From: Spodoptera frugiperda
Taxonomy: Eukaryota > Arthropoda > Insecta > Lepidoptera > Noctuidae
Direction: 5' to 3'
Length of the DNA stretch: 64,000 bases
Assembly (NCBI RefSeq): GCF_023101765.2
Contig: NC_064226.1
Location: forward strand, 11,787,251 to 11,851,250
In this document: in pieces, positions 21,830 to 34,575 of the stretch
Numbering within the stretch: the first letter of the stretch is position 1
How the letters are laid out: each line of letters opens with the position of its first letter
Made by a program: the position numbers and the translations under genes
Notes under the pieces: generated by a model
Told to the model about the DNA's origin: nothing
The model's database searches: none
The model's input: the letters and a program-made list of their open reading frames with translations, nothing else

Positions 21830-22858
21830 GGAGCTAGAAAAATAACTTTGTTGACTATAACCATTACCCCAAATCACTTATTTTATCAAACTAATAGATA
21901 TAAAAGACGCTCAAAGCAATCGATTGTAAAGGTCCTTTGCATCGAGTAGCAATTGATTCAGTGACGCAACTATTCTTATAAAATGAACCGTGTTTCCTTT
22001 TACGATCTCTTTAGTGTCTACAGCTGCGCCTGCTTCTACACATTAATGTTCAATGTCGATAGAAATTGCCAGGTCCTCGATACCTACTTAGAACTTTAAT
22101 CATGTTTTTTCTTCTTCACACATTCATACACGAAAGGGTAAGTAGGTACATATGCAAATCTTTGGATTTTAATAAAAGACTACGAGACTTTGATAAAATA
22201 ATTTCCTTATTGATTTTACTTATACTATGTTGTTACTTAACTACAACAACTAAATGTCATAAATTACTTGCAAATCTCTCATTTCTGATGTTTTAAATAC
22301 TATTTCCTTATGATCCACATTTTGTTAGATTTGTAGTTTGTAGTTGTATTCGTCTATATAAATAATCTTCTCATAACTCAAGTATGTATCGCTGACACAT
22401 ATTTATTATTTACCATACATATTTATTATATACATACCCATGGAGTGTAGGCAGAAGTTACATGTGAGCAAAACTTTACTTCCCAAAGACAAGATAACAG
22501 CCATTTTACGGTAAATTTAAAGTTAATTTGTTACTCACAAAGTATTTCATTCAAAAACTCATATATTGCAGTACTTCATATAAAGTCCTGCGTTAATTAC
22601 CTTACAGTAATAAACGTCAAGTTTCCTTTGAAAATGTTTAAAGATTAATTTCGTAAGGAATTGTTTCGGAATTTCATCACATACTTAAACCTTGTTGCGG
22701 GGTAATAAAACTGTCTTTGGAACGATAAGGTTTTCCTTTCTTCGTAATTAATTACAACGCGAAATAAAAAATGCTTCAATGGTCGAATGTTTCTGAGGTT
22801 AGAAAGAAAAACAAGAAGCTTTGGAATGTCTTGCTTTAGGTACCTGTGATTCTAATTA
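21830..22858. other. AT-rich DNA, nothing recognised
   Basis: About 1 kb with no repeat copy or convincing coding frame. Confidence 0.4.
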
Positions 22859-22977
22859 TCTATACTTATAATAAATCTGTAGAGAGGTCAATTCTGTACA
22901 TGAAATATATTTCCAAAATAACTATCAGCGGGTGATTAGTGATCGATACTGACGCCAAAAATGCAATCAGAAAAATT

Positions 22978-23014
<37 letters not shown>

Positions 23015-23924
23015 ATGTTCTTTATAGAAGCAAAAACTACTCGACAGATTTCAACGAAACTTGGTACAATTGTTCTTCATACTCCTGGGCAGGTTATAGT
23101 ATACTTTTCATCACGCTACGATCAATAGGAGCAGAGCAGTGAAGGGAAATGTTGGGAAAACCGGAGAACTTACTCCATTTTTGAAGCTTCCGTCGCGTGT
23201 GCAGCCTTAATGGTTAAAGCTACACAGAAATCATGTATGACGGAAATGTTCTCCTTAAAATTATTTAAAAAATATTCCAGGACAGCAAATGTCTATCTTT
23301 TATGGTTGACTCACAATAACACGTATAACTCCCGATAGCTTAGCAGTTCGAAGCTTTCTGATTATATTTGTCTACCTATTCTTACGTTTATGACACTCAT
23401 TCATCCCTAATTAAAAAATGTTAACATTATTACCTATTAAATAAAAAAAAAACATAGAAATCGGTACAGAAACACCAAATATATACATGAATTACGCTTA
23501 GTTTCTATTAAGTAGGTAAAGGCGTAGGTACTTTTATTAATTATAGATCGACACTAAACCGGAATATGTGATAATTTTTTTTTTTGTCTTTTTTGTCTAT
23601 CTCTATGATCAGGCATCACGTGAAAACTAACGGTTCGATTTCGATGAAACTTGATATAATTATACCTTATTATCCTGGGCATAAAATAAGATACTTTTTA
23701 TCCTGGAAAAATATGTAGAGAAAAAAATCTTAATTTTTCACTTTATACTACAGAACGCAAGCTTAACAGCAGTAGAGGGATATCCTTAATTATTATGGGC
23801 CTAGCCGTATTTCGCTCCAATAGATATTTATAAGATGTCATTGTTAGAGTTCCTCAAAATGGAGAAATAAAACATCCACGCGAAGACCGACATCCACGCG
23901 GACGGAGTCGCGGGCGGAAGCTAG
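22859..23924 (+). mobile_element. Helitron-like element X
   Basis: The likely 5' end is A^TCTATACTTATAATAAATC, followed by TGTAGAGAGGTCAATTCTG. The 3' end is GCGGGCGGAAGCTAG^T at 23924, preceded by a short CCGCG/CGCGG-type hairpin within the ACGCGGACGGAGTCGCGG block. Bases from about 23560 to 23924 align with the X modules at 58756, 60602 and 62217. The middle (23040-23540) differs, with a GCAGGTTATAGTATAC region that looks like another lepidopteran repeat, so this may be a chimera or hold an insertion. It encodes nothing. Confidence 0.65.
22980..23013 (+). repeat. (GTCT)n microsatellite
   Basis: About eight GTCT units inside the Helitron-like element, at the place where other X and Y modules carry GTCTGTCT or GTCTGTTT tracts. 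Confidence 0.9.
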
Positions 23925-23989
23925 TAGAAGAATAGAATTCTAGTCATAAAGAACATAAGGAGATACTCGTTCATTATTATGTTTTTTAA

Positions 23990-24155
23990 TTCACTCACGT
24001 AATTATTTAACAAAGAACTCGACTATTTTCACGCAGCGACTGTCGCGCTGCTACTGCCGTGTCGTGTGTCGCGGAATACTTCTCATGAATATGAGCCTCG
24101 AGCATCGTTTGAAACTAGTCAAGTTCCTCATCAAATGATTACGTGAGTAAGCCGA
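23990..24155 (+). mobile_element. MITE family E, near full-length copy
   Basis: The left end ACTCACGTAATTATTTAACA with GAACTCGACTATTTTCA is the inverted match of the right end TGAAACTAGTCAAGTTCC with ATGATTACGTGAGT. The inverted repeats of about 40 bp enclose a GC-richer centre (GCGACTGTCGCGCTGC). The length is about 165 bp. Related fragments lie at 5385, 20105, 25434 and 54085. Confidence 0.65.
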
Positions 24156-25430
24156 TAATACAATAATAAGTTATAATGCTTAGTTAGCATGCTCTCCGGT
24201 TAAGGGGGCTTTTAATTTGGCCTTTCTGTAGCCAATCTGGTATAAGTGGCATAGCATCTCAAAACTTCAACAATTTCCTTCTACGATGAATAACTGTTAC
24301 TTAATGTAAGCAAATTGTAAAGCAATCAAAAGGTAAAGCAGTTAAGAGGGTTTTACAGCTCACACTCGTACATTTACAGCTCATACATTTACAAACACAT
24401 AGATTACAGTTAATCCTTTACTATTTTACGATCACCTCGTCAACACATGTCGCAGTGATGACATTATTTCCGTCCAGTAATTGAGTTCAATCGGATTGAG
24501 CAAACAAACTGGCTCGATTAGTCAAATGCTTGTCTGTTTGTTTGTCTGCCTGTCTGTTTAATAGAGCCCTGTGTGTTTGTGTTTTGATATGTGAAGTGTT
24601 GGGTAATGTAAGCGTGAAATGAATAGATTTTTTTGATTCTCAAGTACAGTGAAATGTTTAATTGTAACCAATTTAAATTTCAAAACTAACTGTTTCAACC
24701 GCGTGTTCGAAGACAAAGAAGTAGTAAACTCTTAAGAGTCTTCTAACTATCTCAAGATAAAGACATCAACCCTTGAAAACCGTTTTGTTGTACCGCATAA
24801 AAAAGTTAAACAAGCATACTTTCGCACTTATAAAACAATAATAAAATTTATATGTTAAACGGTTGTAATGTATACATATAGTCATCAAGAATAAGAGTGA
24901 GCGCCAATAATCCGATTCATCTGTCGTCAGGAAAAGGGAGTATATTCAATTCCTAAATTTGATCTAAACAAACAAACACATATAAAAATAAAACGATTTA
25001 TCATAAGAATTTACAAGTAAACATTTCTATATATCCTAACTATTTTCGTCTAAAACACAGGGAATAATCTATCGATGAGATACATGTACATGAAGTGCTA
25101 TTAAAATATTATGACTATGCGATTTTACTACTTGACGTCATTGATAGAAGTGGCGGCGATGTTCAGCTCTGATTGATAAGCAAAGCACTTCTGTATAGCT
25201 ATATCTATTGATCTTTATAATGCAACTGATATCGGTAGAGGGCGGTATCACTATAAGCTTTGCTTGTAATGATGATAACTGATAAGCTTGATATATTCAT
25301 ATATAATGTGATGTAAGGTTATTCAACTTTCGAGTTGAAGAGTGAGTTAATAATTTTTTATTCTATCTAATTCAGAATGTTTTTGAATTGTTTATATTTA
25401 CTTTCGTGAGACCTACTAAATTAATTATAA
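24156..25430. other. AT-rich DNA, nothing recognised
   Basis: A short GTTTGTCTGCCTGTCTGTT tract lies at 24536-24560. No gene or repeat copy was otherwise seen. Confidence 0.4.
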
Positions 25431-25433
25431 CGT

Positions 25434-25554
25434 TTTTCGGCTTACTCACTTAGCTAGAGGCATTCAAAGGCGGCATTCTGGCGACACACTACTGCTTGCA
25501 GCTAGTTGAGTTCCTTGTCAAAGTTAAATAGTTACGTCAATAAGCCGAAATTCA
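25434..25554 (+). mobile_element. MITE family E, short copy
   Basis: Ends TTTTTCGGCTTACTCACTTA (left) and CGTCAATAAGCCGAAA (right) are inverted repeats. The interior has GCTAGTTGAGTTCCTTGTCA as in the other copies. Confidence 0.55.
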
Positions 25555-28029
25555 TTGTTTGTTGCATATTCAATAAGTTTTTACATAACACAAAATCACA
25601 CTATATCAAACACCGTCTAACTAAAAAAATTTTTTTAAATTTTCAACCGGTTCCTAATAGGTACTTTTACCGAACCCTTAGCAAACACGTTTGAGACCAC
25701 AAACCAACGAGGTGACCAGTTTCTAATATCTTTAATTAGATTTTTTACTCAATAACAACAAATCCAACTAAAGGCGTGATACTAAACAAACGGCAATCAA
25801 GGAAAAACCTTTCAATTCAAGAGTCATAAAGTAAAACCCTTTTACCTCGCGCCCTGTTTAATTCAATTAAGTCAGTTTAATGCTTAATACAACACCATCC
25901 AAACAATATCACGTTTCTAAACCGTTTCTGTAAACGATTAGTTGAAACTTTATTACGCAATTTGTAGTCACTTCAATAGTCGGGCACAATGTTTATTGCA
26001 TTTACATTCTTGTTTAAGTACATTGATAATAACATGAGATCATCTTTTTTAACTTCGATATAATAGTAAAAGATATAAGACACATGAGAAGCATGGTCAC
26101 CCAGCAATTGAATTGTCATTTAAATTTGAACTTTAAATCGCATGTCGTATGATATATTTCATAACATCAATTCAAAAAAGCCGAGGGTCGGTGGTTAGCG
26201 CACTGTCGTCTTTCATCATAAAGGTGTGTCTTTTTTTCTGTATAGAACATTTTAGAGTGTACACAATGTAACACACACTTTTTATCAAAGTCATCCATGT
26301 GGTTACTTAATCTGCGAAGCATAATTCCAAACTCCTTGTATATATCGATAAAACAACTGAAAAGTCCATACTAAAACTGCCCAGGAATCGACTTAAGACC
26401 ACTTGTAAAGCAATCGTACTTGTGACCATCTAACCAACGAGGCAGTCAAACTTTATGACTGAGTTTACAACAGGCTCAATGTTTACGCCTCAAACATTCT
26501 TGTCTAAATACATCTAGATTATTTGGGATCAGAATTTATCCTAAAGAATCGGTAAAACAATTCGCAGATTCCCTAGAATACCCGAGAGATTTCGCGAAAA
26601 TATTTCCAAGTGCCGCATTTTTTTGCGGTAAAAGAAAAAGTGGGTGTCATTTAGGAGCCTGAATAAAATGGCAGTGAACTATCTATGTCCATATTTTATC
26701 TTTGGATATTTTATTTTAAAAAAATACCATGTTTTCTGATAAGTACCTTTATACGTACTACTAGATGCTGACCTTTCTCTCCTACTCACAAATACAGGAT
26801 ACGCTATAAAGAAAACGTACTCAATTCTTCGTAGGTATTACTGAAAATCCTCTTTGATGTTCGAAGAAACATAAATAGTATTAACTCTTTCTCAACATAC
26901 TCTGTGGTCACTATGGACGCTCTATTAGAAAGAAGGAAAGACATTTACATCACTATATTTTTAAATCACGATTCAACAATCACCTGTACATATTACATAT
27001 GTACATTGTACAGATGATACGTGCTGTACGTAGACATATGTACAGCACCCAAATTTCCTTACAAAATAAATTCTAACACTAACATAGCTCCACAAACGAC
27101 ATCGTTCGCGATGAAATTTACCTCTTACGCCCGTCAATTTAATAAATGAGCTCACATCTCACAAACGGCATTTCCTGCTAGGAACTTGTGTTTCTCACAC
27201 TGCTAAATATGTATGGCATCATTACGTTTTCGAGCTCCAAAGGAGTGGCGAAAAGAGGTCTTAAGAGAGAGGACTCGGTGAAGAGGGCTTAGGAGGGCCG
27301 GCGCAGAATTTTCATGTGCATGCTTTAATTATGTTATTGTTCCATTTCTTTTTTTCTAATTGGTTGCTGTTTAAATACAATGTAGTAAAAATTGTATTTT
27401 GTTTACTTTTTCTTACTTATTTCCTTGGTTTATTATCAAAGATCTTGGAGTGCTAGTTGTGAATCTAAAACCATTCAGAGATCTGTTTACAAGTCATCAA
27501 TTTAGTCGAGCATCAAAAATGAGAATATTTTTTTAAAAGTTTTTTTCACAAACTTGTATCTACTCTATATTCTACTATCTTAATAATGACCCATTTAATA
27601 CAAAACCAGTTTATTGATACGCGAAAGACAAACTACGGACAAATAAATGATACGAAATGAAAAGCTCTTACAGAATTGACCGTATACCATAGCAAAATAA
27701 TGCAACAATTTTTGCGAACGAACTCCGATACGCGATACGCATCGAAAATGCTCTTCGATCAAAGAGATCGCTCAGCATTCCGTAAAAATGAACGCGTCCA
27801 TTGGTAAAGTGAATTCGTTTCGCAAAATGAAGTTCCGATACATTTTATTTCATCTACATATATACGCCTTTTATTTACCGAAGTTTTTTCTATTGACGAG
27901 TCATGTTAAAACGAGTTCAGTTATAAATATTGTCTTTCACAACGTATCATACTAAAAATATTTGATATAATTGAAACATTCACTATTATCAATATATTAT
28001 GGATGGAATTAAACCAGAAACCAAATTTT
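25555..28029. other. 2.5 kb without recognised gene
   Basis: Mostly AT-rich. GTGCTGTAC at 27021-27029 and GTACAGCAC at 27040-27048 form a 9-bp hairpin. A TCGGTGGTTAGCGCA scrap at 26185 resembles a tRNA-like SINE head but stands alone. Confidence 0.4.
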
Positions 28030-28295
28030 TTTATGTTACAAGCCCGTAAACCACCCACCAGATGGTAAACCATCCCCGCCGCCATAGACACCGAAGACAC
28101 CAGAGGCCTTTTAGGGGTTGTTTGGGAATCGGGGATTGGGAAGAGGGGTAATTGGGCCTCCGGCAACCGCATTCACGCAATGAAACTGAACCTGAGTGCA
28201 AACTTGCGTGATACAACGCAAGCGTTGTTTTTCTGTGGGGCCGGGATATTACTCCGGTCGAGCCGGCCCATACGTGCCGAAGCATGGCTCTTTAC
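28030..28295 (-). repeat. LINE-tail-like repeat family D, copy 1
   Basis: Family D on its sense (minus) strand runs from ATGCTTCGGCACG through GCCGGCTCGACCGGAGT, TTCCCAATCCCCGATTCCC and CTCTGGTGTC to TTTACCATCTGG. It shares the ACCAT(C)AGGTGA type 3' tail with the LINEs in this window and ends in poly-A in the copy at 40042, so it is probably a LINE-derived or LINE-mobilised repeat. Minus-strand ORFs across it are not conserved in the other copies. Confidence 0.7.
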
Positions 28296-28592
28296 TTCTA
28301 TTGCCAAGTAATGTTAAAATCAGTTTCGTTATAAAGAGAGTCTTTCGAACGTAGCAAATTAAAAATGTTGTTAATTGAAAGATCCGCTTATGTTTTGTTT
28401 CGGAATGAAACCAGAAACCCAGTTCTCAGCAATCTCGCTTGCTGTAACAAGGCAAACTTACTTTTTCTTTTTAAAATCTTAGATCAACAGAACTATGATA
28501 AGTCGGTTGATCGAAGGTTAAAGTATACCATTTCGTTAAATCTAGTTTAGATAAAAAGATAAAAAAGCACTATCAGCTGATTACTTCAGAGC

Positions 28593-28617
28593 AAAATTGA
28601 CTTCTGAAGTCAATTTT
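28593..28617. repeat. 11-bp perfect hairpin
   Basis: AAAATTGACTT, loop CTG, AAGTCAATTTT. No function is apparent. Confidence 0.7.
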
Positions 28618-28906
28618 CTTTAATCAATTTCGAAGGCATTTAATACTTAGAACTTACCTTTGCATAATTTATCAAGATACTTTTTAAGTACGACACACTA
28701 AAAGTAGATAGGTAATTGCTTAGCGTGTTAGCAAAAAAAGTGCTTAAGAAAATATTTATTGCGAATGTACGGTACCTACTAATAATAAATTAGTAAATAT
28801 ACTACGAATTATAAAATTAATATTTTTACGTATCAACTGTAAATACTTAGATTTTACGACGGTTCTTGTTGTTTTCTTAATCCGTGTCCGGAACGTAGAT
28901 CTACGC

Positions 28907-28935
28907 GAGACACAATGTGTTTTCTATTGTGTCTC
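28907..28935. repeat. 10-bp perfect hairpin GAGACACAAT/ATTGTGTCTC
   Basis: Arms at 28907-28916 and 28926-28935 with a 9-nt loop. It could be the centre of an old foldback element; no second copy was seen. Confidence 0.65.
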
Positions 28936-29077
28936 ATATAGCGTCAGACGAGAAGTTGAATGATCAGGACCATTGCGGCAAATGTGTTACCTGCAACAAA
29001 GAAAAACATCAATCAATATTTATTAAAAAAAATGTATTTGTAAACCCTAAAACCCTTTGTCATTGTAAATTTGAAAT

Positions 29078-29175
29078 TACCAATCCGCATTGAACAAGCG
29101 CGGTGATGCTCAAACCTTCTCCATGTGAAAAGAGGTCTTTGGTCAGCAGTGACTCTAGCTACTTATAGGTTGTTG
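29078..29175 (+). repeat. LINE tail-like repeat (family G)
   Basis: CCAATCCGCATTGAACAAGC, GCGGTGATGCTCAAACC and TCTTTGGTCAGCAGTGACTC, then an A-rich region with AATAAGTAAATAAATGAATG. The order matches 41350-41455. Confidence 0.65.
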
Positions 29176-29319
29176 ATTCAAATTAAAATAAGTAAATAAA
29201 TGAATGAATCAATAAATATTGAGTTCTATCCAAAAGTCGCAACTCCGATTACCATTAAAAAATCGGATTTAATTCTGTACCTATTCTTAAACTATCATCA
29301 CTAACCTAGCACAAAACTT

Positions 29320-29470
29320 TTTTTTTAGAGAGGAAAATCATTCCATGCTTTCTTTCGCCTTGGGTGAGGCATGTGGAAGCGTCAGACTCTTGCTAACTAA
29401 AAACCACCCCGTTCCTACTCCTGCTTTTCGAGCGGGAGCCCCGGTAACCCGCTAGGCAGTCTACAGAACA
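29320..29470 (-). repeat. family A repeat, copy 6
   Basis: Preceded by a T run (the reversed A tail). Reads TTTCGCCTTGGGTGAGGC to CGGTAACCCGCTAGGCAG. The extreme head is missing. Confidence 0.8.
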
Positions 29471-31356
29471 ATACTACCATCCCCTTCGAAAAAACAACAG
29501 GAGTGACGTAATAATGTCTACATGCCTATTGAGTTACGTTTTTTTTCTATAAAATTTTCGTCAGCAACTGTTATTGTTTCCAGTCACAGGATTAAAGGTC
29601 GGGCCGAACTTGATTGTGTTTGTTTTCAATTAAATTAAACCCTGACCCGATTTCTCACTTTGATTTATTCATATTTATGTTAGACATCTGAAGTTATTTA
29701 ATTTATAGGTAGGTACCAGTACGTCTACGCTTGTTTTATGTTTATTTTACAAAATCAATATTGCCAGTATGTTTTTCGGTGTGCGAACTTATTAAATGTA
29801 AAGATATTGGTGTCCGACGCGAGACAAAGTATGATATACGTTTTTTTTTTACATTTTGTGTGTCACCTCTAGTTTATAATATAAAAATAACAAACTAAGC
29901 AGTGATCGTATTTTAATACGGGTTGTACTAGAGCCGTCTTCATAAGAAGTGCATTTGGTACATACTTTAAATTTGAATGCAAAAAGCATTAGTATCTCTA
30001 CTATATTATTCAATTTGGAACTTTTATCGCGAATTCAACGACCATTTAAAACTAATCGACTAACAATTCAAAAGAAAAGAACCTCACAACTTGTCTTTAA
30101 GAGAGCAACCGTTTATATTTCCAGTCCAAGACAAATGATTGAATATTTTTAAATGATATTTTCGTGAAATGCCCCTTTCAGAGGCAATTTCTGACGCGTT
30201 CATTATACTGTTAACTTACAATTTGTAAGCAATAGCGAATTTTTTTTTAAATAATATAATTAGGTACCTATTAATTGCATACCTAATTGGAATATTGTGT
30301 TTTTGTCTGAATACTAAAACGATTTCTTCTGTACTTTTTACACTTTGCTAGGGTAAAATTGTTAACCAGACTCTGGTCATTTGTATTTCAAATTAAAGGA
30401 CTTAACGACCGCTATCTGTTCATACCAACTGACTCGTACATAATGACATAATTACGATTACCTCGAACCTTTCCAACTCTTTGGTTATAAATCAATATTT
30501 AGTTATGTTCGGAATGATTATTATTGTCCCTAAAATAACATCTGCAAGCATTTTTTAACTAATTCATTCAAATAGCATAAAATAAAACGAGGTTAGTTAC
30601 GTATTTCGAATGTTGAACCCTTTCCATTTTTTGTAACTTAGACCAAACACTACCAATTGTATAAAAGGTAATTTATACTTTTATTTAAAAGCACCTTTTG
30701 AATGCACACAGACGCGCCACTTTTAATATTAAATATAGCCAACTGTATCGATATTGTGTTGTGTTCTAGCGTTCTAGTTCTGTGTTCTAGCAACTTTTGA
30801 TATCAAGATAAAATTGAGGGATGTGCGTGGAATTGATTGTATATCGCTATTTGTCTTGAGTTCAATATCCACATTTTTTATAGTGTAATCGCTTAAAAAA
30901 ATAAAGTTATGCTGAGCTTTATAAATGATTTACAAAAAAAAATGTATTATTTTTCTTAAAGTTTGCATAGACTAGTAACAAATATATACAGCTTACAAGT
31001 TTTCGAAAATTAACTAAAAGTCATACAGCGATGAAGTCTTAACCAGCTTTAAGTTTACAAGCAACTAAATCGCCGGCAACTTGTTGCTTTAAGTAGCTCG
31101 TCTGTTCAGCCCATAAGATTTGAAAACCAAGTGTTGTTTTCATAAATCTTAAATCTTTCTTGTTTTGCGATGTTGTGTCTTATTACAGAGTCGACCTTGA
31201 ACTGAGAGCTACTTCATTATTGAACTCTTAAGGCCTACATTTATTGGAATTTATTGCAAAAATACGTTCAGTTGAATGCTGATTCGTCCTAAATGTACGT
31301 AAACTAGGATCATGCTTTATTACTTTTGATTAAATTTCCATTAGCCTATTTCTGTT
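29471..31356. other. 1.9 kb AT-rich DNA, nothing recognised
   Basis: No repeat copy or convincing ORF. The plus-strand 67-codon frame at 29949-30152 has no recognisable feature. Confidence 0.4.
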
Positions 31357-31524
31357 ATCCGGAGATGCAGTCAACGTAATAGGTTACCGGGGCTTTGGCT
31401 TAAAGCAGGACAAGGAAGGAAGGAACCTGGTGGTTTTTAGTCAGTAAGAGCCTGACACTCCTTCTCGCCTCACCCAAGGCGGGAGAAGTCATTGGATGAT
31501 TTCCCCCCTCAAAAATAAGTCATA
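31357..31524 (+). repeat. family A repeat, copy 7
   Basis: Head partly lost (ATCCGGAGATGCAG). The GGTGGTTTTTAGTCAGTAAG and CTCGCCTCACCCAAGGCGGG blocks are intact, and it ends CCCCCCTCAAAAATAAG. Confidence 0.75.
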
Positions 31525-33157
31525 CCAGTCAGTCATCATACATGATGAGAGAAAATATTATCTACGTATGAGTTTGGTTAACGGAAACTTAATCGGTAGT
31601 AATAGATCCTAAACCCAAGTATAACAATAATACCAACCTTTTGGTAGTTCTCGGAAAAACATGAATATTTTCTTTCTCTAATTACCTATCTATTCGTTTA
31701 TTGCAAATATCATATTTATTTGCCTGATCATATTATCAAGTAACAATAATAAGCTTATATGATATTTACTTTCCCGGTATGTTTTTACGTCTAAATTAAT
31801 ATCAAATATCAATTTACCTATCGTTTATTTATTGGTTAATATTACCTATTATCTGGTAATAACAGAAAACAGTAATTCTGGATAAACAAACATTCAGGTA
31901 AAATGTTAAAATTCGAAAGGAATTTTATGAATTGTACTTATAAATTAATAATTATTTTATAGGTAAAGGAACTGCGAAGATAGTATAGATACTCATCTAA
32001 TTAAAATTGAAGACTATCTTTTTGATTAGTAAGACATAAGGTTTTTTTAAGGTCTTTAAACTGGAATAAGATAAAATTGTTTTTAAGGTCTTTAAATTGT
32101 CAATAATAGCACAGAGTATGTGATTGAGCCCAGAGTGTTAAGTAATAGACTCACATCCTAATACATAATATTACTATTCACAGTTTCAGTACTTATTGCA
32201 CTCTTCTAGTTTTGGAAACAAGGGAAAATAAAAGGTGACTTTATATTATCTTATTTAAAAGAATGTACGCAAGTTATAATTTCCATGTCAGGTACTGACC
32301 CGAGTGAACCGTAAGCCGTGCTGAAATAACATTCAGCGATGAAACAGGTTTGCTTAACGCTCAATATCCTTTTATGATGCAAATGTGACTTTTTCTGCAC
32401 ACACTTCATACGAGATAATGCAATAAAATGGCTTGAATATTTTTCAGGAATGCAGGATTTTCAGCTACATATAATATACATGATTTTATACGTATAACAT
32501 AGGATATATGTGAGATTTATAACAGAGATGCACGTAAGCATTAACAATATAACAATATATTTAATGATATGGAGATTAACAGTTCACAATGTCTATATTG
32601 TATAAGTAGGATATACTTTTATTTAAGGTAAGTACGCTAAGTACCTAGTGTTAAAATCCAATAAAGCTTAACGTAAGTTACAGTTCTTGTATCTTTAATA
32701 AAATAAAATCTATTTGCATTTATGTCTGATCTGAAAACCATACATTAAATTTTGTAACCTATGTGTGTTACCTATATAGGTTGTACATAATAGTAGTACA
32801 TATCAGTCAATACAAGTATCTAGATGTAGGTACTATTACGTAAAGTACAGCATCCTCAAAGATTCATAAATCAGTAAGTAATATTAGAAGGGCCCGATCA
32901 ATACTGGAAGCTATCGCATTCTCCGGACAATTAATCATTATTTACCTGAAACCTGAGAATGGTATGAAATCACCAAATATCTTAAATATTCCCGGAATGC
33001 CAATTAATTAATGTCTTTGTAGTCGAGTATAGATTGATTTTGTGGGTAACTGTAAATGTATCAATTGGTTAATATGGTTGAATGTACTGATTGTTATTGG
33101 AGGATACGATTGGGTGGTTTTAGTTACTTATGTTAACTACTCGTCATTACATAGTAC
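31525..33157. other. 1.6 kb very AT-rich DNA, nothing recognised
   Basis: At 32060-32100 a short AAGGTCTTTAAA motif is repeated (32051 and 32088). No other structure was seen. Confidence 0.4.
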
Positions 33158-33182
33158 AGCGGCTTTGTTTTACAAAGCCGCT
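33158..33182. repeat. 10-bp perfect hairpin before a Helitron-like end
   Basis: AGCGGCTTTG, loop TTTTA, CAAAGCCGCT. It directly precedes the TCTCTGTCC start of the next element and may belong to it. Confidence 0.7.
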
Positions 33183-33183
33183 T

Positions 33184-33336
33184 TCTCTGTCCTCTACATG
33201 CCTTTGTATGTTTAAATCTTTAAAACTACGAAACGGATTTTGATGTTGTTTTTTTTTATAGATAGAGTGATTTAAGAGGAATATTTATGTGGATAATAAT
33301 TATATTCACCCGTGCGAATCTGGGGCGAGTTACTAA
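33184..33336 (+). mobile_element. short Helitron-like element, CTAA end
   Basis: Starts near TCTCTGTCCTCTACATGCC, carries TTAAATCTTTAAAACTACG and AAACGGATTTTGATG, and ends CACCCGTGCGAATCTGGGGC followed by GAGTTACTAA^T. The CTAA end fits the CTRR rule. The exact 5' end is uncertain. Confidence 0.5.
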
Positions 33337-33576
33337 TATATTATAATTTATTAAATCGTCTAGAATTTTGGAACAGAATTTGTTTCAAAATATAATGCTA
33401 AATAAGCTACATAGAAACTGTTCATCTCGATACCTTACGAAAAATTCGATAAGCAATTCATTGATACAATGATGAATGATCAAGAACTGGTGAAGTCTGG
33501 ATATTATAAGTTCGTAGATTTTATTTCGGGTAGACTAGTGCGGCGTATCGCGTTAGAGAGCCAATAGATCATCACA

Positions 33577-33767
33577 GATGGGGCCCAGTAGGACTGGTGC
33601 CGACCCGGAGCTACGGACTGATTAGCGGGTTACCACGGCTTCGGCTCGAAAAGCAGGAGTAGGAACGGGGTGGTTTTTAGTCAGTAAGAGTCTGACACTC
33701 CCTCTCGCCTCGCCCAAAGCGAGAGAAGTGATTAGACGATTTTTCCCCATCAAAAAAAGGGCCTTGA
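33577..33767 (+). repeat. family A repeat, copy 8 (near full length)
   Basis: Has the GGGGCCCAGTAGGACTGGTG head, all inner blocks and a CCCCATCAAAAAAAGG tail. With copy 1 it defines the full length of about 190 bp. Confidence 0.85.
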
Positions 33768-34520
33768 CTAAGGTACAAATAATTCAATCCACGTGTAAAC
33801 CAGCAAAGATTTCCTTTAATTAATTTATTCTAATTTAATACCAAAACATACAATTTTGGATGGAATCAAACTACCGGCCAGATGGATTCGGCTGCTGGTG
33901 TCGGAACGTGACCAAAATTAATTGTTTGGTATTCGAAGTGGGAAAGACTCATTACAGCAACGGAATCTAATTTGTAATTGTTTATTTTGTAGAAATTGTT
34001 TTATTTTATGATTAAAATGGACTAACAAAAGGAAAATGCATGGGAATTAGATTAGCGCCGGATTTAGGGAATGTTTACTGTTTGACTTGTGTGCTCGTAA
34101 TCTCTCTCGTTTATGCGTTGTGGGACTCATACTGTGTATTATTATTTTGCCACGAAAGTATCTCGGGTATTACGTTGTTATGAATCTTTTATAATGGGCT
34201 GCAATGTTTTGGTTTTGCTGGTTATGCTCTTAATTAGTGATGTTCTGTTTTTATTATCTTTGCCTTTTTATTACGTTGTTGGTGGTGCTCTATCCTGGTT
34301 ATTACCTGAACCTAATAATAATATGACTGATAAAAAATAATTACCTTTATTATTATAGATACATCTTTTCTCTTTAGAGCATAACAAACTATATGTTACC
34401 CACGATATATTAAAGAAAGGCTAAATTAAAAGTACCCTTAACCGACGAGCATGCATAAAAAGACTGATGACTGTTGATGAAGTAAAAGAGGTATGTAAGA
34501 TTCATAACAGTTGGCGTTCC
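33768..34520. other. AT-rich DNA with a hydrophobic ORF
   Basis: A 75-codon plus-strand frame at 34113-34340 encodes a very hydrophobic peptide. It has no signal of a family, no repeat copy and no splice context that can be judged by eye. Confidence 0.3.
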
Positions 34521-34522
34521 AT

Positions 34523-34575
34523 TGTCTCTGCCTACACCCATGGGAGACAGGAGTGAGGTTATGTATGTTACATAA
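34523..34575 (+). repeat. SINE family T, 3' tail fragment
   Basis: TGTCTCTGCCTACACCCATG, GGAGACAGGAGTGAGG and TTATGTATG match the tail block of family T (TTTGCCTACCCCTTCGGG at 56244). Confidence 0.5.

Noticed and set aside
28031..28285. Minus-strand ORFs across repeat family D
   Set aside because: The frames are not kept in the copies at 40042, 42815 and 55432.
34113..34340. 75-codon hydrophobic ORF with a stretch resembling a receptor membrane helix
   Set aside because: The resemblance is limited to leucine- and phenylalanine-rich sequence expected from T-rich DNA. The flanks provide no further receptor-like helices.
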